DNA of 64,000 bases, taken from NCBI GenBank assembly GCA_026004795.1, contig BPJV01000001.1, positions 434,001 to 498,000 on the forward strand, given 5' to 3'. Shown here piece by piece: positions 18,591-28,817 of this stretch (within the stretch, counting starts at the first letter, position 1; each line of letters opens with the position of its first letter). Source of the DNA: Pirellulaceae bacterium. GTDB lineage: Bacteria; Planctomycetota; Planctomycetia; Pirellulales; Pirellulaceae. A program made the position numbers and the translations under genes. Under the pieces are notes generated by a model. It was not told where the DNA came from, did no database searches, and was given only the letters and a program-made list of their open reading frames with translations.

Positions 18591-20516
18591 ATGCGTTACC
18601 CCACCATCACGTATTGGTTCGACAAGCGGTCGCCGCAAGGCATGGCGACCATGGTCTGGGCTTGCTTTCTCAGTTGGTTGATGGGCAGCCTGACCATATC
18701 GCTTGCCGTATGCCAAGGAGCAGATTTGCCCAACATTCTGTGGGTTACCTCCGAGGATAATGGGCCCCAACTGGGTTGTTACGGTGACCAGTATGCGACC
18801 ACTCCCCATCTCGACGCCCTGGCGGCCAAGGGGATGCGGTACGCCACGTGCTGGTCCAACGCACCGGTATGTGCCCCGGCTCGCACTGCCATCATATCAG
18901 GAGTGTATCCGCCCAGTTTGGGTGCGCAGCACATGCGCAGCCAAGTGCCCCTCCCTCCCGAACTCCGTCTTTACCCCCAGTATCTCAAGTCGCTGGGTTA
19001 CTACTGCACGAACAATTCCAAGACCGATTACAACTTGGACGTTCCTGATGACTTATGGGACGAAAGTAGTAATAAGGCTCACTGGAGAAATCGTGCCCCA
19101 GGCCAACCCTTCTTCGCGGTGTTTAATTTCACCATCAGCCACGAAAGCAAACTGCGCACCCGTCCCCATCAATGGGTGCATTCTCCCGACGAAGTGCCGA
19201 TCCCGCCGTACCATCCCGATACGCCCGAGGTACGACAAGATTGGGCGCAATACTACGATCGACTCACCGAAATGGATGCCCAGGTCGGAAGAATACTGGA
19301 ACAGTTGGACGAAGACGGCCTGGCGGACTCCACCATTGTCTTCTACTACGGTGACCACGGATCGGGCATGCCGCGTGGCAAGCGATGGTTGTATGAAAGT
19401 GGCCTGCGGGTGCCGTTGATCGTGCACGTGCCGGAACGTTTTCAGCACTTGGTGGAAGGTCAATATGAAGCCGGCGGCGTGAGTCGACGGCTGGTATCGT
19501 TCGTCGACTTGGCCCCCACCTTGCTGAGCCTGGCAGGGAAGAAGCCACCGGAGCAATGGCAGGGCAACGCCTTCTTGGGACCCCACGCCACTGCCGAGCC
19601 ACGGTATCTCTTCGGGTTTCGCGACCGCATGGATGAACGGTACGACATGTCACGAGCGGTTCGTGACGAACGTTTTGCTTACATCCGCAACTTTTATCCG
19701 CATCGCCCTCAAGGCGCTTATCTCGACTACATGTTCCAAACACCGACAACCCAGGTGTGGAAGAAGTTGTTTGATGCTGGTGAACTAAATGATGCGCAGA
19801 GCTTTTTTTGGAAACCCAAGCCATCGGAAGAGCTGTACGACCTGGAGCAGGATCCGCACCAGATCCACAACCTGGCCGACGACCCGCAGTACGCCGATGT
19901 GCTGCAACGCATGCGTGGAGCCTTGCGAGCTTGGATGCTGGACATTTACGATCTTGGCTTTCTTCCCGAGGGTGAAATGCTGGCCAGAGCCGGGAAGGAC
20001 GCACCTTACACCATGGGGCACGATCCCCAACGTTACCCGGTGGAGCGCTACTACGCCATTGCCGACCAGGCAAGCCGTTCAACCCCAGGCGACATCGCGA
20101 ATCTCCTTGCACACCAGGATGCACCGGACAGCGTTGTTCGCTTCTGGGTGGCCAACGGCCTGCTGATTCGCGCAGTTCGCGATTCCGATCGCCAGCAAGC
20201 CGTGGCGGCAGCTCGCCCGATGATGGACGATCCATCGCCCTATGTACGCGTTGTATCGAGTGAAATCGTGGCCCGCTTCGGAGCGGCGCAGGATCGGCCT
20301 CACGCCATCGCTCAGCTTGTCGAACTGGCCGATCCCCGGCATGAAAACATGTTCGTCGCCCTGACCGCGCTGAATAGCTTGGACTATTGCGAACCCACAC
20401 GAGAGGAACTTGGCGATCGGCTACGCAACATCCCCGCGGCGGATCCAGGAGTGCCGAAACGTTACACAGGATACATCCCGCGGTTGCTCGAGCGGATACA
20501 CAGTATCGCGCGGTAG
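18591..20516 (+). CDS. secreted sulfatase with C-terminal HEAT-like region
   Basis: 641 residues. Residues 1-43 hold a signal peptide (hydrophobic WACFLSWLMGSLTISLAVCQ). The alkaline-phosphatase-fold domain starts NILWVTSEDNGPQLGCYG, and the sulfatase signature CAPAR has Cys94, which would be turned to formylglycine; VFYYGDHGSGMPRGK supplies further metal and substrate residues. The last about 150 residues look like alpha-helical repeat (RFWVANGLLIRAVRD, MMDDPSPYVRVVSSEIVARFG). It likely hydrolyses sulfate esters of algal or other polysaccharides, a planctomycete speciality. GCGAGG precedes the ATG by about seven bases. No sulfatase-maturating enzyme is encoded in the window. Confidence 0.92.
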   Translation: MRYPTITYWFDKRSPQGMATMVWACFLSWLMGSLTISLAVCQGADLPNILWVTSEDNGPQLGCYGDQYATTPHLDALAAKGMRYATCWSNAPVCAPARTAIISGVYPPSLGAQHMRSQVPLPPELRLYPQYLKSLGYYCTNNSKTDYNLDVPDDLWDESSNKAHWRNRAPGQPFFAVFNFTISHESKLRTRPHQWVHSPDEVPIPPYHPDTPEVRQDWAQYYDRLTEMDAQVGRILEQLDEDGLADSTIVFYYGDHGSGMPRGKRWLYESGLRVPLIVHVPERFQHLVEGQYEAGGVSRRLVSFVDLAPTLLSLAGKKPPEQWQGNAFLGPHATAEPRYLFGFRDRMDERYDMSRAVRDERFAYIRNFYPHRPQGAYLDYMFQTPTTQVWKKLFDAGELNDAQSFFWKPKPSEELYDLEQDPHQIHNLADDPQYADVLQRMRGALRAWMLDIYDLGFLPEGEMLARAGKDAPYTMGHDPQRYPVERYYAIADQASRSTPGDIANLLAHQDAPDSVVRFWVANGLLIRAVRDSDRQQAVAAARPMMDDPSPYVRVVSSEIVARFGAAQDRPHAIAQLVELADPRHENMFVALTALNSLDYCEPTREELGDRLRNIPAADPGVPKRYTGYIPRLLERIHSIAR

Positions 20517-20525
20517 CGGGGGTGG

Positions 20526-20549
20526 AATCCCTGACCACGGTCGGGGATT
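20526..20549. terminator. hairpin between convergent genes, possible two-way terminator
   Basis: AATCCCTGAC-CACG-GTCGGGGATT forms a ten-pair stem (one G-T pair) with a four-base loop. It sits ten bases after the sulfatase stop and overlaps the stop of the opposing hydrolase. There is no T-run, so factor-independent termination would be weak. Confidence 0.5.
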
Positions 20550-21418
20550 AGGTCTTCGCGGAGTATCCTTCGTCAACGCCTTCAGGTTGCGCGTGACGAG
20601 GTGGGCAATAGCGGCGAGCCCATGCGGCAATGGTCGTAGCCACGAAGGGAATATCCTCGGGCTGCCTGGTCAGCAGGTGATCGGCCCCAGGCAAGGTGAT
20701 GAGACTTGTGGCAGCTGCTGGTACACCACCCTCCGGCCGCTGCGTCAACAATCCGAACAACCGCAACGCGTGCTCATATCCCAGTGTTTCATCCTCTGGG
20801 CTATGCATCAACAAACAGGGCTTAGTAACCGATCGCAATTGGGCAGCGACATCGTGACGGCGAAAGTCGTCGAGCATGGCCATGGGAATCGTGTACTTGC
20901 GACCGCCAATGATGACGTCTCCTTGCCCCGCAGTGCCAATGGTCGGGTTTCGTCGCAGTAACAACTCGGCTAGGTGTTGCGTGTCACTGGGGGCAGCGAT
21001 CGCCACGGCTCCCTGAACCTGCATCGATCGCTTGCACCATCGATAGGCTGCAGATGCCTCCGAAGCTGTGGCCGATCAATAACGTGGGAGGTTCGAACGC
21101 TGCGGACATGAACCGGACTGCCGCCTGCAGATCGGCCTGGTTGGTGGTGAAGTTCGTCGCGGAGAAATCGCCACGGCTGCCGCCCAAACCCGTCAGGTCG
21201 TAACGCAATACCCGCACACCTGACTCGGCAAGGTGTCGGCTGATGCGGACGATAGCCTTGAGGTCCTTGTTGCAGGTAAAGCAGTGCGTGAATACGGCCG
21301 TGGCGATGGGTGGCTCGTTCGGGGAGTCGACAATCCCCGCCAACTCGTAGCCCATTCCTCCCGGAAAGGTGACTCGTTGAGATCTCCGCTGAATCATTGT
21401 GCTATGAGACCGATCCAT
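20548..21418 (-). pseudogene. alpha/beta hydrolase with an internal frameshift
   Basis: Two overlapping frames make up one complete hydrolase. The upstream frame (21418 to about 21030) has the oxyanion region VFTHCFTCNKDLKA, YDLTGLGGSRGDF and the nucleophile elbow LLIGHSFGGICS; the downstream frame (about 21030 to 20548) continues VQGAVAIAAPSD, then the acid in CLLMHSPEDETLGYE and the His in GADHLLT. All three catalytic residues are thus kept. One extra base between about 21024 and 21050 breaks the frame. The protein matches the hydrolase half of bifunctional hydrolase/OsmC proteins. It is either newly inactive or a sequence error; both halves look under selection. The start may be 21418 or 21397. 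Confidence 0.8.
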
Positions 21419-21475
21419 GCCACTCGATATGGGGCACCCCGTCAGACCGCGGAGAAACTCAACAGGACTCCACTA

Positions 21476-22486
21476 CTAATTGGTATCTGGCGGCGCGGTT
21501 CCCAGGTTGCCTTGCTGAAACGCCAACGCGACCGCACGCGGTACTTCAGCTTCGGCAAGGATGAGATTGGCTCGGTTTTCTGCCACCCGGGCGCGATTCT
21601 CTTGTTCCAAGGCGATCGCTTCGGCGCGCCGTTTTTCCGCCAACGCGCGAGCCACGCGCACGTCTGCCTCCGCCTGGTCGGCCCGCAACCGGGCTCCGAT
21701 ATTATCCCCCACATCGATATCCGCAATGTCGATGGATACGATCTGAAAGGCCGTCTCGGCGTCCAACCCGCGGCGCAATACCGTTCGCGAAATCATGTCG
21801 GGATTCTCCAGGACAGCCTGGTGGTTTTCGCTTGAACCAATCGAACTGATAATGCTTTCGCCAACGCGGGCAATGACGGTTTCCTCCGTCGCCCCGCCGA
21901 TGAGTTGTTCGAGGTTGGTGCGCACCGTCACACGGGTACGCACCCGCAGCTCGACACCGTCCTTGGCGATCGCGCTCAGGGTCGATTTCCCGCTGCGCCG
22001 CGGATCGGGGCAGTCGATGACTTTGGGGTGGACGCTTGTCCGCACGGCATCCAAGACGTCACGCCCGGCCAGATCGATCGCGGCTGCCCGATCGAAATTC
22101 AGGTCGATCCCGGCGCGGTGGGCAGCGATAATCGCTTGAACCACATTCATCACGTTGCCACCGGCCAGATAATGGGCTTCCAACCGCTGTGTCGTAATCC
22201 CATGGGGACGACTGATGTCCAAACCGGCTTGGGCGGCCATGATTTTGGCATGCACGATCAAGGGAGCCCGCACCTGGCGAAAGTACATCCCGATGAGGCT
22301 GATCATCGACACGTCGGCGCTGGCCGCAACGGCTTGGATCCACAGCGAACCAAACGCGAAGAAAGCGATGATGAATACCAGAGCAAGTACGGCTACGACG
22401 CCAATACCTATCCACACCAGGATATTGAACAGAGGCACTTGCCCGACCATCATCCCCCAGGGGATCGATTCGATTAGAGTGCTCAT
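21476..22486 (-). CDS. floA: flotillin-like protein FloA
   Basis: 336 residues, about the usual FloA length. Residues about 20-50 form the membrane hairpin ([28 protein letters not shown]), followed by the SPFH/PHB domain ([55 protein letters not shown] split across the middle) and an Ala/Glu-rich coiled coil ([20 protein letters not shown]). It should form membrane microdomains that gather signalling and secretion proteins. In Firmicutes it usually follows an NfeD gene; none is next to it here. ATG 22486 has AAGGATCC upstream; a far upstream in-frame start is unlikely. Confidence 0.93.
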   Translation of the reverse strand: MSTLIESIPWGMMVGQVPLFNILVWIGIGVVAVLALVFIIAFFAFGSLWIQAVAASADVSMISLIGMYFRQVRAPLIVHAKIMAAQAGLDISRPHGITTQRLEAHYLAGGNVMNVVQAIIAAHRAGIDLNFDRAAAIDLAGRDVLDAVRTSVHPKVIDCPDPRRSGKSTLSAIAKDGVELRVRTRVTVRTNLEQLIGGATEETVIARVGESIISSIGSSENHQAVLENPDMISRTVLRRGLDAETAFQIVSIDIADIDVGDNIGARLRADQAEADVRVARALAEKRRAEAIALEQENRARVAENRANLILAEAEVPRAVALAFQQGNLGTAPPDTN

Positions 22487-22841
22487 GGTAGATCGGATCC
22501 TTATGGTATGCTCACCAGGTCTGAGAGCCCCTGCGGTCGGCGCGCCGTGGTCCGCAGTGGTGAACGGCCGTCCGCACGAAGCAACCGGGGAGATCCGTAC
22601 CACGGGGTTTCCGTGGCGGGACGGCCCTCCGGAGACGCTCATCTTAACGCACCTTTCCACCGATTCCAATCATGCTACAGGACCGAGGCCACGAGGCAGG
22701 AGACTTGGTGGTCACCGGCCAGTGTCCTGTACTGCATGCCGCTGGGAATTTGTCGCGCGATTTCGGGGCGCGCTAACGGACACGCCGTCAGCACGAGGCT
22801 CAATCGGTGCCGTACTTATCCGACGTCATGCCGCCGGCTGT

Positions 22842-24002
22842 CTACGCAGGTTGGGGAACGTTCCCTGCCCCTTCGGCATGCCATGCCCGCTGAATCCAAC
22901 CGCCGCCGAGAACCCGCTGCTGACGATAAAAGACGCATAGTTGTCCCGGCGCCACGCCGTAGGCAGGCTGAGCAAATTCCACCACCACCGTTCGTTGATC
23001 GCTCTGCGGAACGATTCGGGCAGCAACCGCCTCACTGTTGTAGCGGATCTGGACTTCCGCATCGAAGGGGCCGGCAGGAACCTCGGTCAGCCAGTTCAAT
23101 CGGTCCGCCAGCAAATGCGTGCGAGCCAAGGCTTCGCGCGGCCCCAATACCACCCGATTCGTTGCGGCATCGATATCCACGACGAAGACGGGTTTCCCCA
23201 AGGCGACGCCGAGTCCCTTTCGCTGGCCGATGGTAAACGATTCGATCCCCTGGTGATGGCCCACCACCTTACCGTCGATGGTGACGATGGGCCCGTCGGT
23301 AGCCTGTCGACTACGAGCCCGAACGAACTGGCCGTGATGCCCAGAGGTGACGAAGCAAATCTCCTGCGAATCCCGCTTGGTAGCCACTTCCAGACCAGCC
23401 TCGGCTGCCAATTGTCGAATGTGCGGCTTCACAAATTCGCCCACCGGCAGGAGCATCCGAGACAGGTAATGGCGGTCGATACCCGCCAACACGTAGGATT
23501 GATCTTTCTGCCGATCGACGCCGCGGTACAAGCCTGGCCCCCCCTGGTCGTTCAACAACCGAGCGTAGTGGCCGGTGGCGACATACTGCGCTTCCACGGT
23601 ATCCGCATAGTCGAACAGGCGTCCAAATTTGATCCAGTTGTTACACTGCACGCAGGGGTTGGGAGTGCGCCCGTGCGTGTATTCATCGACAAAGTAATCG
23701 ACGATCCGGGCGAAATCGGCCTGCAAATCAAGAGCATAAAAAGGAATCCCCAAGCGGTCGGCCACGCGGCGTGCATCCATGGCGTCGGCCGCGCTGCAGC
23801 AACCCTGCTTGTGATCGGTACGTTCTTCCAAGACAGGCAGTAACGGGCTTGCGGCATCACCCACCCGACACGCTTGGGCAGATTCTTCGCCGTGGCGCAT
23901 AAAGACGCCGATGACCTCAAAGCCTTGTCGGGTCAAAAGAACTGCGGCGGCCGAGCTATCTACTCCCCCGCTCATTGCTAATACCACGCGTTTGGGATTC
24001 AT
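22842..24002 (-). CDS. mnmA: tRNA 2-thiouridine(34) synthase
   Basis: 386 residues. The PP-loop ATP site SGGVDSSAAAVLL is at residues 11-23; the catalytic cysteines are in TPNPCVQCNNWIKFG and SQEICFV. The C-terminal beta barrel holds GQRKGLGVALGKPVFV and a segment ending APGQLCVFY. The enzyme puts sulfur on U34 of tRNA-Lys, -Glu and -Gln. ATG 24002 is the natural start since the family begins just before KRVVLAMSGG. Another wobble-uridine enzyme (the TrhO fusion) is encoded 28 kb away. Confidence 0.95.
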   Translation of the reverse strand: MNPKRVVLAMSGGVDSSAAAVLLTRQGFEVIGVFMRHGEESAQACRVGDAASPLLPVLEERTDHKQGCCSAADAMDARRVADRLGIPFYALDLQADFARIVDYFVDEYTHGRTPNPCVQCNNWIKFGRLFDYADTVEAQYVATGHYARLLNDQGGPGLYRGVDRQKDQSYVLAGIDRHYLSRMLLPVGEFVKPHIRQLAAEAGLEVATKRDSQEICFVTSGHHGQFVRARSRQATDGPIVTIDGKVVGHHQGIESFTIGQRKGLGVALGKPVFVVDIDAATNRVVLGPREALARTHLLADRLNWLTEVPAGPFDAEVQIRYNSEAVAARIVPQSDQRTVVVEFAQPAYGVAPGQLCVFYRQQRVLGGGWIQRAWHAEGAGNVPQPA

Positions 24003-24414
24003 ACCTGTATCATACGACGCGGTCCGTCTGCCGCAATGCATCAGCCTGGCCCGGGCTCGGATGTCCCTAAGATGCTGACGGCTCTCCGCCAGAGCATCAA
24101 GTCGCCTGGCGCACGACTGCCATGGCTGCCGATGGTCTCAACTGGCACGGTAGGCGAGCGCTGTGGAGGTCAATAAAGAGGCATGCGCGCAGACCAAGGA
24201 CAACTGCACAGCGGCGAATTGGCCCTCGATACAATCGTGATATTCCGAAAAGCTCAGGGAGTTCCGTCAGCAACCGGGGGATTTCTTCAGCAAGTTGATT
24301 GGCCGATCCGCGGCATGACCTACATTTCGATGCGTCCGGTAGATGAGCCCTTTCCTGTCATCGAGCCCCACGGACTGATGCAGATGAAATCAATTGCTGA
24401 CGGATCTACTGCCG
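24003..24414. other. divergent intergenic region
   Basis: About 410 bases between mnmA and the cytochrome gene. An open frame at 24183-24422 starts after AAGAGGC and would encode 79 residues, but it resembles nothing I know and overlaps the next start; I do not call it a gene. Confidence 0.35.
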
Positions 24415-25893
24415 ATGCATGACAAGGACCAAGACTTCATCGAGTCCCTGCTGGGAGCGGTAGGCGAGAAAGATGGCGACGATCGCGGTCCCAACTTCCG
24501 GGCGGACCAGGATGCCCTTCTCGCGAGCGATGAGGAAGCCCGTGAGCTGCTTGAGACGCTCATCCGACTCACCGGAGCGGAAGAGGAAGAGACACCGGAG
24601 ACGGTGGAGCCCTCTGATGCCCGATCGAACGTCGCCACCCATGCCACCTCGGACGACGCAGAAGCCACCTCCGCTTCGCCCCCAGAAACGCCCGGGGAAT
24701 CGGATTCCGAACCTGGCGACGAACCGGCTGTGCCGGACGCAGCCGCGGCGGAAGTTTCCGTGATACAACGGATTCGCTCACGTTTTCGCCGCCCCACCGT
24801 CAGGGAGCTTGTCTGTGGAGGGGGACTGCTGTTGACGTTCGCCACGGGATGGGGGCTGGGAAGCTGGCGGCATGGTTCGGATGCCGAGACGAAGGTAGTC
24901 GTCGACCAGTCTGCTGATTCGATTGCCCCACTACTTGCCACGCCAGAGCATCGCGGCGAGCCCATTCAACCGATCCTGCCCCTGGTGGGGCTCAATCGGC
25001 GACAAATCGAACTCGGCGCTCAGCTCTTTCACGAACGCGGGCTGTCAGCTCATGGTCGCACCGCGTGTGTGTCCTGCCATCAATTCACCAGCGGTGGCAG
25101 TGAGCTATCACCATCCAGCATGGGAGCCGATGGTAAGCCACTCGATCGCAATACCCCCACCGTTTTGAACGTCGCCTTGAACATGGTTTATCACTGGGAC
25201 GGGAAGCTCGATTCGCTCGCCGCAGCCATCGAAACGGCTGCCTGCTCGCCTCGGATGATGGGTTCGAATTGGGAACGCATGGTCCGCTTTCTGGAAACCG
25301 ATGAAGCCTACCGAGCGCGGTTTCAACAGACCTTCGGTGGCCCGCCGACCAAAGAGCGAATCATTGCTGCCCTAACCGAGTACCTGCGCAGCTTGACCAC
25401 CACCAACTCGCGATTCGACCGATGGTTGCAAGGCGAGGAGATGGCCTTGTCCGCTGAGGAACTGGACGGCTACCGCTTGTTCTGCCGATTTGGTTGCATC
25501 AACTGCCACCATGGTCCCAATGCGGGCGGCCAGATGCTCGTGCCCTGGCCCACCACCGACACAAGGACCGCCCAGTCCGTGGAGTCGGCCCCAACACTGC
25601 CGACGGGCCAGTCCCCGATCGACAGCCCTTCCTCCTCGCCATCGATGCGCGTTCCTCCACTCCGAGTGGTCGCCAATTCTGCTCCCTACTTCCACGATGG
25701 CCGCATGGCCAGCCTCTCCGAAGCGATCGAGGTGATGGCCCGCACACGCTGTGGCGTCGAACCGAACCAAGAGCAAGTACGGCGAATCGAGTTGTTCTTG
25801 AAGTCGCTAGCCGGTGACCTGCCACCCCACAGCTTGCCTACTGAGATCAAGCAAGTGCGAAGAAAACAGGAGCCAGCAGAGGGATCTCCGTAA
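24415..25893 (+). CDS. membrane-anchored di-haem cytochrome c peroxidase-like protein
   Basis: 492 residues. The first about 125 are acidic and low complexity (Glu, Asp, Pro, Thr), then a basic stretch and one membrane helix (about 130-152, LVCGGGLLLTFATGWGLGSW). The rest is a MauG/CcpA-like domain with two haem c sites: C218-V-S-C-H222 and C361-I-N-C-H365, plus PPLRVVANSAPYFHDGRM with the usual C-terminal loop. It should reduce hydrogen peroxide or oxidise a partner in the periplasm, anchored by the helix. The acidic cytoplasmic tail is not part of the usual family. Start ATG 24415 lacks a strong ribosome site; TTG 24394 is an alternative. It converges with the SDR gene, ten bases apart. Confidence 0.85.
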   Translation: MHDKDQDFIESLLGAVGEKDGDDRGPNFRADQDALLASDEEARELLETLIRLTGAEEEETPETVEPSDARSNVATHATSDDAEATSASPPETPGESDSEPGDEPAVPDAAAAEVSVIQRIRSRFRRPTVRELVCGGGLLLTFATGWGLGSWRHGSDAETKVVVDQSADSIAPLLATPEHRGEPIQPILPLVGLNRRQIELGAQLFHERGLSAHGRTACVSCHQFTSGGSELSPSSMGADGKPLDRNTPTVLNVALNMVYHWDGKLDSLAAAIETAACSPRMMGSNWERMVRFLETDEAYRARFQQTFGGPPTKERIIAALTEYLRSLTTTNSRFDRWLQGEEMALSAEELDGYRLFCRFGCINCHHGPNAGGQMLVPWPTTDTRTAQSVESAPTLPTGQSPIDSPSSSPSMRVPPLRVVANSAPYFHDGRMASLSEAIEVMARTRCGVEPNQEQVRRIELFLKSLAGDLPPHSLPTEIKQVRRKQEPAEGSP

Positions 25894-25904
25894 AGCCACG
25901 CGCC

Positions 25905-26715
25905 TCAGTCGTCGCCCTCGGAGGGGTTCCACCAATCCGGTGGATCCGGTTGCTGCCAGATGCTCATGCCTCCATCAACCAGCAGGTTCTGGCCATGGAT
26001 GTGCTCAGCCTCATCGCTCAATAGGAATGCGGCCGCCCCCGCACATACATCAGGCTCGGGAACTTGCCGATTCGGCGTATGCCATTGCATCCAACTCTGC
26101 AGTCGACGGTCGGCAAGGGCAGGAGCCGTCAATGGTGTCCACACCAAACCCGGTGACATCGCGTTGACGCGAATTCCGTGAGGGGCAAGCGCGACGGCCA
26201 AACTTCGGACCATGGCCAAAACGGCCCCTTTGCTCGTATCGTAAGCCGTATGGTCGGGCTCGGCGAGAACGCCGTTGATCGAACCGGTGAACAACACCCG
26301 GCCTCGAACGGCTTTCCCAATCCACTGCCGCGCAAAGTACTGGGTCAGAAAATAACCCGCACTGACATTCAATTGCCACGTGCGCGCCCACGTCGCCACG
26401 TCCATCTCCAGGAACGGTCGATCGCAAAACGTCCCGGCATTGTTGACCAGCAGAGTCACCCGCTCGGCGGCCGGTCCGATCGCCTGCAGCAGCGCAGCGG
26501 TCGCGTCATCAGGCGAGCGAGCCAAATCGGCTTCCGCGAGGAGCACCTCGACTCCGTGCTGGCGACACTGCTCTGCCACCCGCTCCGCCGCCTCGTCGCG
26601 CCGCAAACCATGGAGGATCACATCGCAGCCGCCGGCCGCTAGTCGACGGGCGATGGCGGCCCCCCACTCCTTGGGTGCCGCCCGTGATCAACGCCCAATG
26701 GCCATCGAATCGCAT
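25905..26715 (-). pseudogene. SDR-family oxidoreductase with a frameshift in a G6 run
   Basis: From ATG 26715 the first frame reads MRFDGHWALITGGTQGVG, the Rossmann dinucleotide motif TGGxxGxG, then goes off family. The next frame continues at once AAIARRLAAGGCDVILHG and runs to the end with LLVNNAG, the catalytic Ser in VLFTGSINGV, YDTSK (Tyr-x3-Lys) and a C-terminal VDGGMSIW. Removing one G from the six-G run at 26660-26665 restores an intact protein of about 270 residues. A homopolymer miscall is the simplest reason; recent mutation is the other. If intact, it is an NAD(P)-dependent dehydrogenase of unknown substrate. Confidence 0.85.
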
Positions 26716-26787
26716 CGGTACACGGCCTCATGCTCCACGGAAACCTCTGAACACGCTCGCTCAAAATCGACGCGCTGGCGACTACAC

Positions 26788-28191
26788 TCACACGCCTTCG
26801 ATTTCGTAACCCGCTCGGTAAGGCCGTGCCATCATCCCAGCGGCTTGCTCGTCACCGACGATCGTTTCCTTCTCGGCGTCCCATTTCAGATCGCGGCCCA
26901 AGCGAGCGGCAATCCCCGCCAAGTGGCAAATGTTGAGCATTGCCATGTGGGAGTGCACATCGGAAATCGGCTCGCGACGATTCTTGACGCAGTAGAAGAA
27001 GTTGGCCCAATGGGCTTTGCGCTCGTTGAACTCCATCGGCAATCCTTTGTAAACCTTCTCCAACGCATCTTCGGGCAAAGGATCATCTCGCAGCGCTTCG
27101 ACCGGTGCTCCCACTAGTTTGCCACGGTTGACAAAGATTCGACCTTTGTCCCCCTCGATCAACACCCCGTTGTCTGTGTCATGGCGGATGATTAGTTCGG
27201 TGCCACTGGGGAAGTCGACCGTGAAGTGGAACTCGGTCGCCGTGTTGTACCGATCCCTCTGCACCGGCTCCCCATCCTGGAACTCTACCGGATGCGTCGC
27301 CGTTCCACGGATACCGCGAGGCCCTTCGCTCTGGCCATTCAAGTGCAGGGCCCACATGGCAATGTCCACATGATGGGCTCCCCAATCGGTTAACTTGCCT
27401 CCGGAATACTCGTACCACCAGCGGAATTCGTAATGACAATTCGTATAGGTGTTGTTGCCACTCTTCAGGAAGCGATAGGGAACCGCGGGAGTTGGTCCCA
27501 ACCAGCGATCCCAGTTGAGATGCTGAGGCACCTCCGCTACGGGAATCTCGGGGCTCGACGGTGCACCGCCGATGGCCGCAGAAACACGATGGATTCGACC
27601 GAGGCGCCCTTCCGCCACCAATGCCATCGCCTTGACGAACAAATTGAACGTGCTGCGCTGCTGCGTCCCTACCTGTACGATGCGCCCCGTGTCCTTTTGG
27701 ATGCGCCGGATCAACTTGCCTTCGTCGATGGTCAGCGTCAAAGGTTTTTCACAGTACACGTCCTTGCCGGCCAACATGGCCTCCACCAACGGTTTGGTGT
27801 GCCAGTGGTCAGGAGTGGCAATGTGGATGACATCCACGTCGTCACGTTCCAGAATAGCGCGGTAATCCTCGTAACAAGTGGCCTTGCCCCCGGCCAATCG
27901 CTCGTTGAAATGCTCCCGCCGTTGAGCATCGACATCGGCGATCGCCACAATATCGACCCAATCCTTGGCCGCCCCCATATTGCCGCCGGCCATCCCCCCG
28001 GCACCGATGATGCCGATATTGAACCGGTCATTTTTACTTCGCACCTCTTGAGCAATACCCTTGGTTTGCCAAGCAAAGTAGGGTACCAGCGCAGCACCGG
28101 CGGACGTCGCTACGAAATGCCGCCGCGACAGCCCAGATCGCTTGGCAGCTTCCTGCTGCGCGGAGGATGGAGTCGTGTGGTTGTTGGTCAT
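26788..28191 (-). CDS. Tat-exported Gfo/Idh/MocA-family oxidoreductase
   Basis: 467 residues. The N-terminus has a twin-arginine signal (LSRRHFVATSAGAALVPYF), so the folded enzyme with its cofactor is exported. Rossmann motif: FNIGIIGAGGMAGGNMG; then VDIVAIADVD, HIATPDHWHTKPLVEAMLAGKDVYCEKPL, which carries the conserved EKP lysine. The C-terminal domain has RWWYEYSGGKLTDWGAHHVDIAMWAL, the usual planctomycete form. It probably oxidises or reduces a sugar or glycoside. No sugar-use operon surrounds it; the next gene toward its 3' end is the broken SDR. Confidence 0.93.
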   Translation of the reverse strand: MTNNHTTPSSAQQEAAKRSGLSRRHFVATSAGAALVPYFAWQTKGIAQEVRSKNDRFNIGIIGAGGMAGGNMGAAKDWVDIVAIADVDAQRREHFNERLAGGKATCYEDYRAILERDDVDVIHIATPDHWHTKPLVEAMLAGKDVYCEKPLTLTIDEGKLIRRIQKDTGRIVQVGTQQRSTFNLFVKAMALVAEGRLGRIHRVSAAIGGAPSSPEIPVAEVPQHLNWDRWLGPTPAVPYRFLKSGNNTYTNCHYEFRWWYEYSGGKLTDWGAHHVDIAMWALHLNGQSEGPRGIRGTATHPVEFQDGEPVQRDRYNTATEFHFTVDFPSGTELIIRHDTDNGVLIEGDKGRIFVNRGKLVGAPVEALRDDPLPEDALEKVYKGLPMEFNERKAHWANFFYCVKNRREPISDVHSHMAMLNICHLAGIAARLGRDLKWDAEKETIVGDEQAAGMMARPYRAGYEIEGV

Positions 28192-28403
28192 GGGATGAGC
28201 TCCTAAAGTGAGGAAGGAAGTTGGGTTGAGAGACGTTTATCATACCCTAGCGGACACGAGTTTCTAGATCGGGTCGCGTCCCCAAGAGCATGAAGTGATC
28301 CACGGTTCAAGATCGAGAGAACGGACAGCACGGGCTTCGCACGCCCATCACGGGCTTATCCGGGGAGACCTGTCAGCCCCCTACGGACAAGTCGACCTGA
28401 ATC

Positions 28404-28812
28404 GTGCAGGCGGCGACTGGTGGATCGTATGTTCGCGACTGGAGCGGGTATTTCGGCCTGGCGTCGCAGCTCAAGCGGTCCGAGCAACTCGCCCGTGGAT
28501 GCGTCACCGACTTCGGAGGTGCTACTGGAGACAGCGGCGTCGCCCCCAACGTCGACGTGCGATGCTCCTTCGACTCGGCGTCTCCCGATGTCAGCCCGCT
28601 GACCACGCTCGCCGCCGACAACGCTACTGGCACCTATCCAGGACAATCGCCAGCGGCTTCGGGCTGACCAAGGCCTGGCTTGCCGAACAAGGACGGATCC
28701 GCATGAGAACTTTATTGGCCGAGCTGGCTCCGTTTTCCGCTGCTCCGCTTCGTGGACCCGCCTGACGCGGACCCGCATGTCCGGTGGTGTGGGGAGGGTT
28801 ATCCGCGAGGAT
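28404..28812 (+). mobile_element. 3' remnant of a group II intron (maturase C-terminus plus domain V)
   Basis: Forward strand. One frame at about 28425-28493 reads RDWSGYFGLASQLKRSEQLAR; the next frame at 28496-28765 goes on WMRHRLRRCYWRQRRRPQ, then YWHLSRTIASGFGLTKAWL and AEQGRIRMRTL before a stop at 28765. This order is that of the maturase (GIIM) end of intron-encoded reverse transcriptases. One base is missing near 28493. Straight after the stop, GCGGACCCGCATGTCCGG then TGGTGTGGGGAGGG matches intron domain V with its hairpin, and 28785-28812 can be domain VI. The polymerase part and intron 5' half are not here. It is dead as a mobile element. Confidence 0.78.
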
Positions 28813-28817
28813 GGTCC

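Noticed and set aside
19264-20538. A 424-codon reverse frame opposite the sulfatase
   Set aside because: Rich in Arg, Pro and Ser as expected of a shadow frame, no ribosome site, and the sulfatase on the other strand is clear.
24183-24422. A 79-codon frame with a fair ribosome site before the cytochrome gene
   Set aside because: No known family, overlaps the next start, composition not convincing. Possible, but not supported enough to call.
28356-28778. A 140-codon reverse frame over the intron remnant
   Set aside because: The forward strand carries the maturase motifs and domain V; the reverse frame is a shadow.
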